Assembly: GCA_034440575.1 (NCBI GenBank) | Contig: JAOTOL010001505.1 | Span: 329,501-393,500 of the forward strand | Reading direction: 5' to 3' | Source: Imbricaverruca yamaguchii | Lineage: Eukaryota; Arthropoda; Thecostraca; Neoverrucidae | DNA length: 64,000 nt | In this document: positions 9,590 to 20,234 of the stretch, piece after piece | Layout of the letters: each line of letters opens with the position of its first letter | Numbering within the stretch: position 1 is the stretch's first letter | The notes under the pieces: model-generated | Database searches by the model: none | Told to the model about the DNA's origin: nothing | Seen by the model: only the letters and a program-made list of their open reading frames with translations | Position numbers and translations under genes: made by a program

Positions 9590-11100
9590 ATATGGCTTCA
9601 CGTAATTTACCATTAGCCTGCGCATTTCTTCTCTTGCACAGAGTGCCATATATGCAGCTAAGCTTTGCTTCAATTCAGCGGTTTATTGTAGTGATTAAAT
9701 AGCGTGGTCATCAACGTAAGTGTGTGCCTTCTGAGGAAGTTTCTTCGGCGATCCGCGAATTCAGTCGAGTTCTGGGAACGTACAAAACATATCCAGAAGA
9801 GGGTCATATATTCGCCCTCCCTGGGTCACTGCACACTATGACGCCCGACCGACTTTTTTTGCCGGCGAGTGTAGTCAGCGTAAGCCGTGAGTTTACTTTA
9901 GCGTGTATTCGACACCGTCGTGAAACGTGCTGAAATGTATTGGGGCTGAGAATTGTCACTACCTGTGTGGATGATCCAGAGGATATCAAATAAAGTAATG
10001 AAGATAAATATTGATTGCGGGGATCGGTCTCTCAATGTGCCCAATATTTGTCCACTTCATCATATGATCTGATTGAGAAATTCTAGTCGAAGCAAAATGC
10101 ATCTGCGTCCCCCACGCTTGAAATCAAACTCTATTGTTATATATTCAAGCGAGACAAAGGACATATAATAATAATGTATTGGATGGTATATAGTAGCAAA
10201 GAATAATAATAGTCGTATAGGAGCTCCCGTACATTCGAATCCCGTTTTAATTTAATAGTTTGTTTGTACTTGTCAAATTAGCATTCCGTTTCCTGTACTT
10301 TCTTCTTTTGGATCCGCTCGTGAAAACCTATACGGCGAGAGTATCACCCATGTGACCCCATGACATGACCCGCACGAGTATCTCAATCCTCTGCACCCCT
10401 TGCTCACCAATCAATCTACGGTAAACTGATGGGCAGCACACGTAGCTGAAGGTAAATGGACGCAACCCAGATTACCCGTACCATCGACTCCTGACCTCTA
10501 GTAGTGACCTTTCCTCCTGACCTAATCTCGTGTAGCACTGTCTAACCTCATGTACAGGCATCACAGTCTAACCCCACCCGCCCCCATTCGCGTATACTGT
10601 CCAGCATTCCACTGTGCTCTCATACTTCTCACCCGGCCTACAGTCTCCTCGCTATGCCCCCAGGCTTCTGATCTGACCTGACCTGACCTGCGGTCTCCCC
10701 GCTTTGTCGTCGGTTTCTCCCCATGCGAACGGGACCATGTTCCATTATGACTTTCTTGTTTTCCTTGTACACCCGGCTTCTTGTACATGGTACAAGAGAG
10801 ACAAATTGTCTGTTCCTGGATTTTTGTGATCCAGAACATCATCCTCTCCGCAACATTATCCTCTCTTTCTCGATGGAAAATTGAATGGTCCTGTTTGTCA
10901 ACGGCCTACAGCTTATCGGTAGAATGCTGCTCAAAGCTAACTGGATGATACAAAATGTAATTTTTGATTTCTCAAAGACGAAACAGACTATCACCTCCGA
11001 ATTTGATGTCCGAAAGCTTTTCCCCTCCACATCCGGGATCCCAAAATTCATGCATACAAAATAATCCCGCACTGCATTGTACTCCGACGGCCGGCATGGC
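9590..11100. other. Unannotated stretch
   Basis: No gene seen. Small features are a GACCT repeat run (about 10,668-10,690) and a CGGGATCCCAAAATTC-like word near 11,033 resembling MITE ends. The rest appears unique. Confidence 0.5.
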
Positions 11101-11103
11101 CAC

Positions 11104-12665
11104 GGCCATGTACCGTACCGCCGCCACTCCCCACCGTACCGCCGCCACTCCCCACCGTACCGCCGCCACTCCCCACCGTACCGCTACCACTCCCCACCGT
11201 ACCGCGCCACTCCCCACCGTACCGCTACCACTCCCACCGTCCGTACCGCCGCCACTCCCCACCGTACCGCTACCACTCCCCACCGTACCGCTACCACTCC
11301 CCACCGTACCGCTGCACTCCCCACCGTACCCACGTACCGCTGCCGCTCCCCACCGTACCGCACCACTCCCCACCGTACCGCTACCACTCCCCACCGTACC
11401 GCCGCCACTCCCCACCGTACCGCCGCCACTCCCCACCGTACCGCTGCCACTCCCCACCGTACCGCCGCCACTCCCCACCGTACCGCCGCCACTCCCCACC
11501 GTACCGCCGCCACTCCCCACCGTACCGCCACCACTCCCCACCGTACCGCCGCCACTCCCCACCGTACCGCTGCCACTCCCCACCGTACCGCTGCCGCTCC
11601 CCACCGTACCGCCGCCACTCCCCACCTCCACCGTACCGCCGCCACTCCCCACCGTACCGCTGCCACTCCCCACCGTACCGCCGCCACTCCCCACCTCCAC
11701 CGTACCGCCGCCACTCCCCACCGTACCGCTGCCACTCCCCACCGTACCTCCCAACTCCCCACCGTACCGCCGCCACTCCCCACCGTACCGCTGCCACTCC
11801 CCACCGTACCTCCCCAACTCCCCACCGTACCGCTGCCACTCCCCACCGTACTGCCGCCACTCCCCACCTCCACCGTACCGCCGCCACTCCCCACCGTACC
11901 GCTGCCACTCCCCACCGACCCCCACTCCCCACCGTACCGCCGCCACTCCCCACCGTACCGTCGCCACCCCCACCGTACCGCTGCCACTCCCCACCGTACC
12001 ACCACTCCCCACCGTACCTCCCCACTCCCCACCGTACCCACCCCCCCACCGTACCGCTACCACTCTCCACCGTACCGTCGCCACTCCCCACCGTACCGCC
12101 GCCACCCCCACCGTACCGCCGCCACTCCCCACCGTACCGCCGCCACTCCCCACGTACCTCTACCACCCCACGTACCGCGCCACTCCCCACCGTACCGCTA
12201 CCACTCCCCACCGTACCGCCGCCACTCCCCACCGTACCGCCGCCACTCCCCACCGTACCGCTGCCACTCCCCACCGTACCGCTACCACTCCCCACCGTAC
12301 CGCCGCCACTCCCCACCGTACCTCTACCACTCCCCACCGTACCGCTGCCACTCCCCACCGTACCGCCTCCACTCCCCACCGTACCTCCCCAACTCCCCAC
12401 CGTACCTCCCCAACTCCCCAGCGTACCTCCCCAACTTCCCACAGTACCTCCCCGACTCCCCACCGTACCTCCCCAACTCCCCACCGGGCCTCCCCAACTC
12501 CCCACCGTACCTCCCCAACTTCCCACAGTACCTCCCCGACTCCCCACCGTACCTCCCCAACTCCCCACCGGGCCTCAACTCCCCACCGTACCTCCCCAAC
12601 TCCCACAGTACCCCCCACTCCCCACCGTACCTCCCCCACTCCCCACCGTACCTCCCCGACTCCCC
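11104..12665. repeat. 21-bp minisatellite array, about 70 copies
   Basis: Tandem units of 21 bp containing CCACCGTACCGCCGCCACTC. The main variants are at CGCC/CGCT/CTCC, and occasional copies are shorter (for example CACCGTACCACCACT). Since 21 is a multiple of 3 and the unit lacks stops, heptapeptide-repeat ORFs of several hundred codons open on both strands, the longest being 674 codons on +. Different frames are interrupted by indels in different places, so no single frame is protected. I treat it as non-coding satellite DNA. Confidence 0.92.
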
Positions 12666-12965
12666 ATGCCCCGCCCCGGCCCGGTGCACCGGCAGCAGTT
12701 GGCCGGTGCACCGGACGGCGGGGCCGCGCCGCTCCCCACGCACCCTGGCGTCCGTCTGGCTGTTCACCCTGGCGATCCCATGGCCGGTGCAGGCTGCAGC
12801 CGGCCGCCACGCAGCCCGAGGTCGCACGCGCGCTGCATGCACTGCACGCCCGCGCTTGGCGTGAGCGGCCGCGGAGGTCGACGTTCAGCTGGCGCACCCG
12901 GAGCTGCCGCCGTGCAGGCGCGCACTGGAGGCGTGTACAGGCGACACAGATGACCGGCGCAGGCA
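12666..12965. other. CpG-rich island after the 21-bp array
   Basis: GC-rich, CpG-dense sequence. It contains the palindrome CCGGTGCACCGG twice (12,681-12,692 and 12,703-12,714). Open frames exist on both strands but none looks like a protein. It could be promoter-proximal or simply repeat-derived. Confidence 0.4.
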
Positions 12966-13081
12966 CAGAGGATGCGCACTGTACGTAGGGTATGCTTGTC
13001 GTGTGCAGAGGTTCGTGCCTGTGCTGGTTGATAGCTGGCAATGGTTTGTGTGTATGTGTGTGGTGTGTGTGCGGCTGAGTA

Positions 13082-13216
13082 ATTGGTTGGTTATTGATTT
13101 TACGACAATCTCTCACGCCGATTGGTCGCGGGCGAAAAGTAGCGACAGGTGAGACTCGAACCCACAACCTTTCGATTGTGAGACGGGCAACTTACCCCTA
13201 GGCTACTCGTCCCCAA
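13082..13216 (-). mobile_element. SINE family A with internal deletion and TSD
   Basis: Minus-strand copy with intact tRNA-like head (GGGGACGAGTAGCCTAGGGG; B box GGGTTCGAGTCTC) and the body word CGCGACCAATCGGCGTGAGA. About 35 bp between the body and the 3' end are missing compared with the copy at 14,543. Flanking 13-mers GTGCGGCTGAGTA (13,069-13,081) and GTGCGGCCGAGTA (13,217-13,229) differ by one base and mark the target-site duplication. Confidence 0.85.
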
Positions 13217-13822
13217 GTGCGGCCGAGTAGTCAAATGATCGGACCCGTCCTGAGAAATGTCCTGACCGAGCCACGTAGACGTTGTGTTCGGATGCTAAGA
13301 ACAAGCTATCTGCGCGATGGCGATGTGATCTGGTTGTCCAAGTTTGTGCACGTGCAGTGCGTCACACAGCTGATTAATCCGTCCGGGCGGACCGGCGCCA
13401 CTCCGTTAAAAATAGACACAACAGAGTCAGCTGACAATGAAATTAAGTCGAGCGCAACGATCACACATTAGGATCCTATCCAGTACGACCGTTGCCTGTA
13501 AAAGCTTGCATCAGCTTGATTGTTACGGCGAAGACTGTTTTGATGAACAAGCGGGCACATTTAAGGAGTAATTTACTACGCAAAAGCTGTATTGGGGCGA
13601 CAATCCAACACAGGCTTGCACGGCTTGAATATTACGTAATGCGAAGATCTAGGCTATCGTGGCGTGGCCCTGGACCATGCCGCGATTGCCATTGCCAAAG
13701 TGATCTTCAAATTCGGCTGAAAAGAGGATGATCACTCCGGTGCCGGTAGTATTCCGACTATTGTCTCATGTCTGTCCGGTGGAGCACAACTCCCCAACCA
13801 CTTGTTCTCTGGTCGATCGCCG

Positions 13823-13870
13823 AGTGTCGCCGTTGGCCGTAAATGTGCATAAAGCGCGTCGTGTATCACC
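13823..13870 (+). mobile_element. SINE family B, 3' fragment
   Basis: Contains GTAAATGTGCATAAAGCGCG followed by TCGTGTATCACCC, matching the 3' domain of family B. The tRNA-like head is absent and no target duplication was found. The preceding 13,230-13,820 shows no gene with clear coding character. Confidence 0.55.
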
Positions 13871-13930
13871 CCCGCCCGCCCAGTGCTCTGCACTGAGAAG
13901 GATAGGAAACGGCCAGGATTTCTGCTGGAC

Positions 13931-13986
13931 TTAGTTAGTTATTTGAGATTAAGGGCGCATCGACTGCGTCGGTCATGCAGCGCCCA
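13931..13986 (-). mobile_element. Mini hairpin retroposon, copy 4
   Basis: The reverse complement reads TGGGCGCTGCATGACCGACG, then CAGTCGATGCGCCC and a tail ending AATAACTAACTAA. The outer stem GGGCGC/GCGCCC and an inner stem CGAC/GTCG are intact. No convincing target duplication was found. Confidence 0.7.
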
Positions 13987-14010
13987 TAACATCATCAGTG
14001 AAACAGTGAG

Positions 14011-14319
14011 ATGCAATCATCATCAGTCGACATTGGAATGGAAGTGACATCATCAGACAGTGAGAGCAAGCGAAAATCAGTCAGAAAGACACGTCATGGG
14101 GTGAAATGCATTGTGGGATACGATTACCTCCCTGGACAGATGACAGCAAATCGTATTTGTGAGAGAAACTCGAATAGTCGTCCACTCCGAACCACATATG
14201 ACCCATCGCCTAAAATGTTAGCCATGGTCATTGTGGACACCTCTCTTCCAAAGTACCGTCGTCGTTCGGCTAAGAAACGAGGGCACACCTTAAGAACATG
14301 TCATTTTCTGCTGGACTGA
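14011..14319 (+). CDS. Small basic ORF, doubtful
   Basis: ATG-initiated ORF of 102 codons beginning MQSSSVDIGMEVTSSDSESK, followed by a Lys/Arg-rich stretch (KRKSVRKTRHG). It is not low complexity and not in a repeat, but it matches no family I know. It sits between two retroposed elements. Chance or relic is possible. Confidence 0.15.
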   Translation: MQSSSVDIGMEVTSSDSESKRKSVRKTRHGVKCIVGYDYLPGQMTANRICERNSNSRPLRTTYDPSPKMLAMVIVDTSLPKYRRRSAKKRGHTLRTCHFLLD

Positions 14320-14347
14320 ATACGCAGGTCAGCTGTAGTTCTGTTTT

Positions 14348-14425
14348 TTGTACGCTGGTGGGATTCAAATTCGGGTCCCTGGATCGGACGTCCGACTTCT
14401 TACCGACTGCGCTACTCATTGTGAC
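14348..14425 (-). mobile_element. tRNA-like fragment (SINE head relic)
   Basis: The minus strand reads ATGAGTAGCGCAGTCGGTAA, an A-box-like motif, and about 35 bases later has a degenerate B box GAATTTGAATCCCACC. The spacing is near that of a real tRNA, but the B box departs from GGTTCGAATCC. I read it as a decayed tRNA-derived SINE head, not a functional tRNA. Confidence 0.5.
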
Positions 14426-14542
14426 GATACTTACGTAACATACAACATACACACTGACAATACTCGAAAGAAGGGCTTATTATTCAGATCCGTGTTTTTC
14501 TAGAGCACCTGCAGCCATATCGAGTCCATGCTTGTCTTCCTG

Positions 14543-14699
14543 GTGGTGTTCATTGGCTTTACGACACATCGACCGTTGAGTCATGTAGCGTCGCCAATCT
14601 CTCACGCCGATCGGACGAGGGTGAAGAGTAGCGACAGGTGAGACTCGAACCCACAACCTTTGATTGTGAGACGGGAAACTTACCCCTAGACTACTTGTC
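14543..14699 (-). mobile_element. SINE family A, full length with 17-bp TSD
   Basis: Minus-strand copy with tRNA-like head, body and 3' end GTCGTAAAGCCAATGAAC. It is flanked by a perfect 17-bp duplication CCATGCTTGTCTTCCTG at 14,526-14,542 and 14,700-14,716. This is the best-bounded copy of the family here. One base is missing in the anticodon-arm region (CAATCAAAGG) compared with other copies. Confidence 0.9.
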
Positions 14700-14810
14700 C
14701 CATGCTTGTCTTCCTGATGGGATTTGTGGCTAAAGTTGCGCGCACCGCCTCTTTGATCTTGCGTTACTTCCAGTGTGGCTCAGTCTCCAGGGTGGCTGCG
14801 TTGCTCCACG

Positions 14811-15038
14811 ATGGTAGTTGGACACGATCTGACCACACTTGGTCTGCAACACCCAATCGTTGAAGGTGTGTGTGCAATGTATTTTCCGGTCTGTCACCGT
14901 GCGGTGATGTCGGCTATTTCCGGGTGGGCGGTTGTGGTGTTAACGATTTGTGCTGTTTTTTTGTGGGGGGCGAACGGGTATGAGGAGTATCGTGGTGAGG
15001 ACAAGAGGGAGCGAAGACGAATAAAGCTGGCTTGTTGA
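14811..15038 (+). CDS. Small ORF with a hydrophobic segment, doubtful
   Basis: From ATG at 14,811 the frame runs 75 codons (MVVGHDLTTLG...). A hydrophobic stretch (ISGWAVVVLTICAVFLWGAN) is followed by a charged tail, EEYRGEDKRERRRIKLAC. That layout fits a single-pass membrane peptide, but no homologue is recognised and there is no supporting gene structure. Could be chance. Confidence 0.15.
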   Translation: MVVGHDLTTLGLQHPIVEGVCAMYFPVCHRAVMSAISGWAVVVLTICAVFLWGANGYEEYRGEDKRERRRIKLAC

Positions 15039-15307
15039 GGTGTGTCGAGGTAGAGCTGAGTCGTCTTGAAGTTTGAAGTGTTGTCGGCTGCCAGGGGAGG
15101 CCGCTGCGTGCGTTCCTTCGCCCTGATTCGACCTGGCAACATACTAGGTGTCCGATTGCTCCTCCATGTTAACTTCCACAACTTCGTGGCATGATCTGTA
15201 CGCAGTTCGTGGTGTTCTCCCTGCCGCTGGTAGGGGTTTCCTTGGCGATTATTGGTCGGAGGTCGGTGCCGCTCCCGTGTTCCCCCGTGTTACTCATGGA
15301 GACTGCT

Positions 15308-15601
15308 CTAGTGACACAAGAGATTACTCGGGAACACGTTCAGGGGAATCCGGGGTCGCTGCAAGATCGGAATAGTCGTGAGAAGTAGCGCCACTTCCCG
15401 ACGAACACCAACCCAGATCATTTCTGCCCGCCGAAAGGTGAGCACCACGAACTGCATGTGCAGCGCACCGTGCAGTTGTGGTAGATCAAGTAGACGAAGA
15501 ACAGGTTCCCCGTTCAGGGTGTATTTCGGTAGTCGATGGCCAGTCTGGGCACATTCTAGGATGAAGTGCTGGCTGGCACCGCCATGCCACCTGGAGATGA
15601 A
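15308..15601 (-). CDS. Exon-like ORF on the minus strand, unknown
   Basis: A stop-to-stop frame of 98 codons reads FISRWHGGASQHFILECAQT, then GHRLPKYTLNGEPVLRLLDL and further to a TAG at 15,308-15,310. HFILECAQ resembles the HFLLEC/HLLLHC motif seen near the C-terminus of many non-LTR retrotransposon polyproteins, but that is a short motif. There is no initiating ATG at the 5' end. A possible acceptor TTCATCTCCAG precedes it. It could be a retroelement relic or an exon. Confidence 0.22.
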   Translation of the reverse strand, partial: FISRWHGGASQHFILECAQTGHRLPKYTLNGEPVLRLLDLPQLHGALHMQFVVLTFRRAEMIWVGVRREVALLLTTIPILQRPRIPLNVFPSNLLCH

Positions 15602-15665
15602 TTAAATTCCAGACAAAGTGGGACTTGAATGGACTTTCGTTTACATTGCCAACTCACAATAGACA

Positions 15666-15827
15666 ATGAGCATCGCCGCGTTTGATGCGGAATTTGCAAG
15701 CTGTTTGCTTAAGGTGAAACTGGCTTTCTGCCGGTCGGATTATCCCATTGGAGATCCACGTGTGGCCGTGTTCACCAACAGCCTGGAACAGGTGAGCCGT
15801 TTTGGTCATGCCATGCGTCACGTGTGA
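15666..15827 (+). CDS. Possible first coding exon (42 codons, then GTGAGC donor)
   Basis: An ATG immediately after an in-frame TAG opens MSIAAFDAEFASCLLKVKLA, then FCRSDYPIGDPRVAVFTNSL and EQ. At 15,792 the sequence CAG|GTGAGC is a strong splice donor. Read without splicing, the ORF stops at 15,825-15,827 after 53 codons. Composition looks protein-like. I do not recognise the product and found no matching acceptor or second exon. Confidence 0.25.
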   Translation: MSIAAFDAEFASCLLKVKLAFCRSDYPIGDPRVAVFTNSLEQVSRFGHAMRHV

Positions 15828-15931
15828 CGCAATCGAGGAGCGGTGGTCTATGCTTGCATTTGACGCAATGTTCCGTTATTCTGCTCTCTCACGTCCACGC
15901 GTAGACGTCAAGCATACGTATGCGTCCGCAG

Positions 15932-16105
15932 CAGGAGCGGATCCAGGAATTTGGATCGGGGTGAGGGCACTTGTCTGATTGGATGTCATTTCTTCGCAGG
16001 ACCGCCACTGATTTTTGAGGATGAGGATGCACTCGAACGTTCTGCTGGGGCATCTTCTGCAGTCGGAGAGACGCCACTTCTCCATGGCGTGGGGGGGGGG
16101 GGGTC
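15932..16105. mobile_element. MITE-like element, related to 29,604-29,818
   Basis: It begins with AGGAGCGGATCCAGGAATTT and later contains GCACTCGAACGTTCTG. The element at 29,604 has GGGGCGGATCCAGGAGTTTT and GCACTCGAGCGTTCCA in the same order. The GGGGCGGATCCAGG end is of the type seen at inverted termini of non-autonomous DNA transposons. It ends near a 12-base poly-G run (about 16,091-16,102). Confidence 0.5.
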
Positions 16106-16540
16106 ACATATACTCAATTGACCACTCTGTATCCGCCAGTGGTTCTGAGCTCTCGGTGGATCTTGCTTACACTATCTCGCAACCTTCAGTTGCAGCGACC
16201 CCGATAGGCTTTTCATGAATCAGAACACGATGATGCCATGACGATGTCGTGATGATGACGCCCACTATGATGCTATGAACCAATTCACAATAGAAGCCAC
16301 AATCAGAGCGGAATTTTCTGAGGCCTGGAGGAAAAAGCATACTCTTAGTTCCTTAATATATCTGCTCGGCTTTGGTAATAATCAGATTAGCACCAACAAC
16401 AGCTAAAACGGTGCGCCGCGCGTTTCCACATGAGGGCAATTTTCGAAAGGATTTCTGGAAAATGGTGCACCAACATGGTATAGGGTACAACTAGATAATG
16501 TTATTGGGCAGCACGAGCACATCAACATGATACTAGCATA

Positions 16541-16789
16541 ATGTTGGTGAATCGACTTTCAGTTATGTTCCAGGACGTCGAACTGTCAGCGGTAAATGGA
16601 CTCACATGGGACGAGGATCTGAAGCTTGCGAGCATGCCACCCTTCCAACGCCTCGATGACGGCAACCGTAGTAACTGCATCTTACATTTTCCAACGAATG
16701 GTTCTCATTCCCCTCTTTCACTATCGTCTAAGAAATACATTCTGGAGCTAAGTGTAAGTGCATATGGATTGGATGATGTTGAAGAGTGA
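16541..16789 (+). CDS. Small ORF, doubtful
   Basis: ATG-initiated ORF of 82 codons (MLVNRLSVMFQDVELSAVNG..., ending YGLDDVEE). Composition is balanced and it is outside repeats. No family recognised, no upstream promoter or splice context identified. It may be chance or an exon. Confidence 0.15.
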   Translation: MLVNRLSVMFQDVELSAVNGLTWDEDLKLASMPPFQRLDDGNRSNCILHFPTNGSHSPLSLSSKKYILELSVSAYGLDDVEE

Positions 16790-17045
16790 ACATTGAAATT
16801 AAATACGTAGCTACTTGAATTCTCAATTTTTCCCTGATCATGCCAAGTGGCTGACACCGGTAACAAGGCACGCACTGTCAACGTTCCTCAGTGTATTTTG
16901 CATGTCCTGTATATCAAGTGTTGTCGACTTTCTTCATTATGTGGATAGTAAGTTAATGTTAACTTTCTTTGCACAATGCTGTTGTTCAGATGCATTTGAT
17001 TCTAGTCAGTTGTTTAGTTATGGTAATACTGTTGACTGGATTGCG

Positions 17046-17183
17046 ACTTTAGAACGCACTCAACAGTTGAGGCCAAATGGCGTTGCCTGCCACCCTGGCA
17101 AGAAGGACGGACATCGCGGGGAATCGAACCCTGTACCTCTGCCGCACCATACGCTCAACTTAACCACTGAGCTACCGACGCCT
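17046..17183 (-). mobile_element. SINE with family A-type 3' domain and a different tRNA-like head
   Basis: The minus strand starts GGCGTCGGTAGCTCAGTGGT (A box) and has the B box GGGTTCGATTCCCC. It ends with GCAGGCAACGCCATTTGGCC and TTGAGTGCGTTCTAAAG. The end is a diverged form of the family A 3' domain (GGCGACGCT...ATG...CTCA...GTCGTAAA). The head matches the copy at 36,500, not the Val-like head. Confidence 0.65.
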
Positions 17184-18288
17184 CTTCATGGCAATGCTAA
17201 CTACCATCAAAGGATGCCATCCAATATTTCTTCTTCACATGCTTTGGTATTTTGCGCCGGCAGTTAACTCGACTGAGGCTGGCTGAAGCCAGCAAGGAAG
17301 GTAGGAAATATACCCCATCCGGCCAAACTCCCAGCCAATATCTCGGCGAGAGTGCCTCTCAGCGACAAGTTTGTCCTAAAATATCAATAACGGTGGCATG
17401 GACGGGCCACTTGAGACAGCACGAGAGGTCGGACAGACCTCCCCCTCATCAGCCAGGGGCGCGGATCCGGTTGTCATGGAGGCTGCTCTCTCTGCGGGCA
17501 AGGTGAACGTTGCGGTGACGCTCGCAATAACTGTCGCTTGAGGAAAGTGTCGGACCACCGCGGCGGAGAGGGGGTGCACGACGTTAGTGAGCTGCACTTC
17601 TTCTATTGTGGTAGTTGGAGTTGGGAGGGGGGAGTTGGACTGCTTTTCTCCTTCTAATTTACTATTAAGACACCTTCACGACATGGTCGACACGTAGAAG
17701 CGACCCACCGGTGATTGTCAGCCGGACGTGTGTGCCCCAAAATGCGAAATGTACGGACGTGTATCACACATGTCCGATTGCTGAACTTTTTCTGGCCGGT
17801 ATCAGTCGTAGCACTGAGGCATACTCGGAGTTGCAATTGCAAAAATGCGAGCTGGCAACAGTACTGGCGGAAAGGCGCCTTTCATGAAGTACCTTCCATG
17901 AAGCGTTGGCGGCGCCCACGATCGCTGGTGCGATTGAAGCAGCAGGTGTGCCCCGATGAGTAAAGGAGAAGGTGTTGCTCTTGAATGCATCCAGGGAATG
18001 ATGCAACGTAAAGCGTATGATGACAGCCTGGGTTGTCACTGGCGGAAGCACAGATGCAGCCACGGGGGACCTGACAACACTTTAGACTCTTCATTCTGAG
18101 CCGGATGCAGAGGGATAGGGGAATTTGCCCCCGCTGCCACATGGGAAGGTGCTGTCCGGAAAAAGGCGCCTATTGTGAAGGCTGAGTGCACCGTCGACCC
18201 ACCCCTCCCACCTCGCGCTGAACTCATGTTTCAACTTGGGGCGCCCTTCTGAAAAAAGGTGCTCTAATAGGTAGTTTGAGTACCCTCC
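17184..18288. other. Unannotated stretch
   Basis: Mixed composition. A 59-bp-scale similarity between AGTACCTTCCATGAAGCG and neighbouring GAAGTACC words is minor. Short ORFs on both strands overlap each other and none stands out. Confidence 0.4.
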
Positions 18289-18301
18289 CCCACTCAAACG
18301 A

Positions 18302-18414
18302 GTGGGTTCGAGTTCCACCTGTCGCTACTCTTCGCCCGCGACCAATCGGCGTGAGAGATTGGCGACGCTACATGACTCAACGGTCGATGTGTCGTAAGAC
18401 CAATAACCAACCAG
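18302..18414 (+). mobile_element. SINE family A, 5'-truncated, with TSD
   Basis: Starts inside the B box (GTGGGTTCGAGTTCCACCTG) and runs through the body to GTCGTAAGACCAATAACC. Flanked by CCCACTCAAACGA (18,289-18,301) and CCCATTCAAACGA (18,415-18,427), one mismatch. The lack of the A-box half within intact target duplications shows truncation at insertion, typical of target-primed reverse transcription. Confidence 0.85.
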
Positions 18415-18429
18415 CCCATTCAAACGATG

Positions 18430-19440
18430 TATTTGTTAGTGACTTCCGCAGTGGCGTCCTCCAAGGAAAGGGCGCCTGTTCACAGGAATTTCTTGAATCC
18501 GTTCCGTTCTCCCTTCGCATTCCAGGATCATTCTGTTCGGCTGGGATGCAACAAATGGGCTCTTCATCAGGGTTCGAGAGTCCTTCTGGGATGTTAGGCT
18601 TGCATAGCTGGAAGCGATGCCTGACTGCCCACTGCATCCGCGTGAGAACCTGCGATTAGGGGGCCAGTGGACTTAGCTTGAGGCGTCAGACATTTCCCCA
18701 AAGGCTACCAGCCCCAACACGCCGCTGCGATGCGAACCTTTCCCTGGCGAACTGTTGCATTGCGAACTCTCATCCCAGAACCAGCCAAGTGCCATGTGCT
18801 TGCGATCGACGTCTATCCACTGCAGAGCTATCTAGAACAAGTCGCATTGAACAATGAAAATATGGCACTGGATGCTGACTGGGAATTTTCCTGGCGCGCG
18901 AAGCTTCTTTCTTTCTACGGGAAGCTTCTCCAACAAATTTATATCTCTGGACGCTCACATGAAAGCCGAATGGGATCTTCGATTCCGGTCTGTTCGTCTT
19001 TGAGCGTGCCAGTACATCAGATTGATACTGTGACATAGATTTGGCGGCCATAGCCGTGGACCTCGCCGAATCACTTGGTTTGTGACAACTGTAATACGTG
19101 CGAAGAAACTACACACCACGCTTCAGGCACTGGTTTCGCTCATGAACGGTGGTCACGGTAAATCCCAGCGCCCAGTCTCGTGGCGTTAATTCACTCGAAT
19201 GTGCTACTGGTTGTGCTCACGTTCATCCTCACCACTCACGACCCACTGAACTGCTATAGCCGTAGTAAGCCAGCCTCTAGTCCCGACGGCAATCTCACAC
19301 CGGCGACCCACGCCGTAGTTGGGTCAGGATTAGAAGTGTTATTCTAGACCCGCTCCAAGTCCGAGTCCGAACACAAAATCAAAATCCAACTGCTAGTCCG
19401 GGCCCGACTCCAAGAAGTCTGAATACTGGGTCCGACTCTG
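18430..19440. other. Unannotated stretch
   Basis: No element recognised. The largest open frame is an ATG ORF of 102 codons at 18,730-19,038 (MRTFPWRTVALRT...), with an overlapping ORF on the other strand. I see no motif that would support either. Confidence 0.4.
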
Positions 19441-19448
19441 AGTTCGAA

Positions 19449-19730
19449 GCCCGGTTTCGGTCCGGGTCCAGTCGCGGTTTCGGTCCGGGTCCAGTCGCGG
19501 TTTCGGTCCGGGTCCAGTCGCGGTTTCGGTCCGGGTCCAGTCGCGGTTTCGGTCCGGGTCCAGTCGCGGTTTCGGTCCGGGTCCGGTCGCGGTTTCGGTC
19601 CGGGTCCGGTCGCGGTTTCGGTCCGGGTCCGGTCGCGGTTTCGGTCCGGGTCCGGTCGCGGTTTCGGTCCGGGTCCAGTCGCGGTTTCGGTCCGGGTCCA
19701 ATCGTGGTTTCGGTCCTCCTCCAGTCCGGG
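19449..19730. repeat. 23-bp minisatellite array
   Basis: About 12 units of a 23-bp repeat containing TTTCGGTCCGGGTCCAGTCG, with CAGTCG/CGGTCG variants. The five central copies carry GGTCG and the outer ones AGTCG, which suggests local homogenisation. Three units make one 23-codon register, so minus-strand ORFs here are artefacts. Confidence 0.9.
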
Positions 19731-19866
19731 CCCAGTCTCGCCGGCCGGGACCCAGCGAAATCCCCCGGTCCAGCGGCGCTCCGGTCCAGAGTTCCCTCCG
19801 ACGCGGCCGATCACGTCGGCCGATTATTACGACCGCTCGCGATGACCGATCTCTCCGACCGACCGC

Positions 19867-20170
19867 CCCGGCCGATCACGACCGATCACTGTCCGCAGTC
19901 ACGGCCGATCACGACCGATCACTGTCCGCAGTCACGGCGGATCACGACCGATCACTGTCCGCAGTCACGGCGGATCACGACCGATCACTGTCCGCAGTCA
20001 CGGCCGATCACGACCGATCACTGTCCGCAGTCACGGCGGATCACGACCGATCACTGTCCGCAGTCACGGCGGATCACGACCGATCACTGTCCGCAGTCAC
20101 GGCCGATCACGACCGATCACTGTCCGCAGTCACGGCCGATCACGACCGATCACTGTCCGCAGTCACGGCG
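19867..20170. repeat. 33-bp minisatellite array
   Basis: Nine units of 33 bp containing GATCACGACCGATCACTGTC and CGCAGTCACGG. The only regular difference is CGGCCGATC versus CGGCGGATC, and its order along the array is itself patterned. GATCACGACCGATCAC contains overlapping near-palindromes. Confidence 0.9.
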
Positions 20171-20234
20171 GCCGACCGCGCTGATCGATCACGACAGTGC
20201 TACGACGCACGGGCTCGGCTCGGGCGCCGCGGAG

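Noticed and set aside
10964..12988. A 674-codon ORF of heptapeptide repeats, with 595-codon and 395-codon partners in other frames
   Set aside because: It is the 21-bp array read in frame; both strands are equally open, and indels break each frame in different places. No constraint on one frame is visible.
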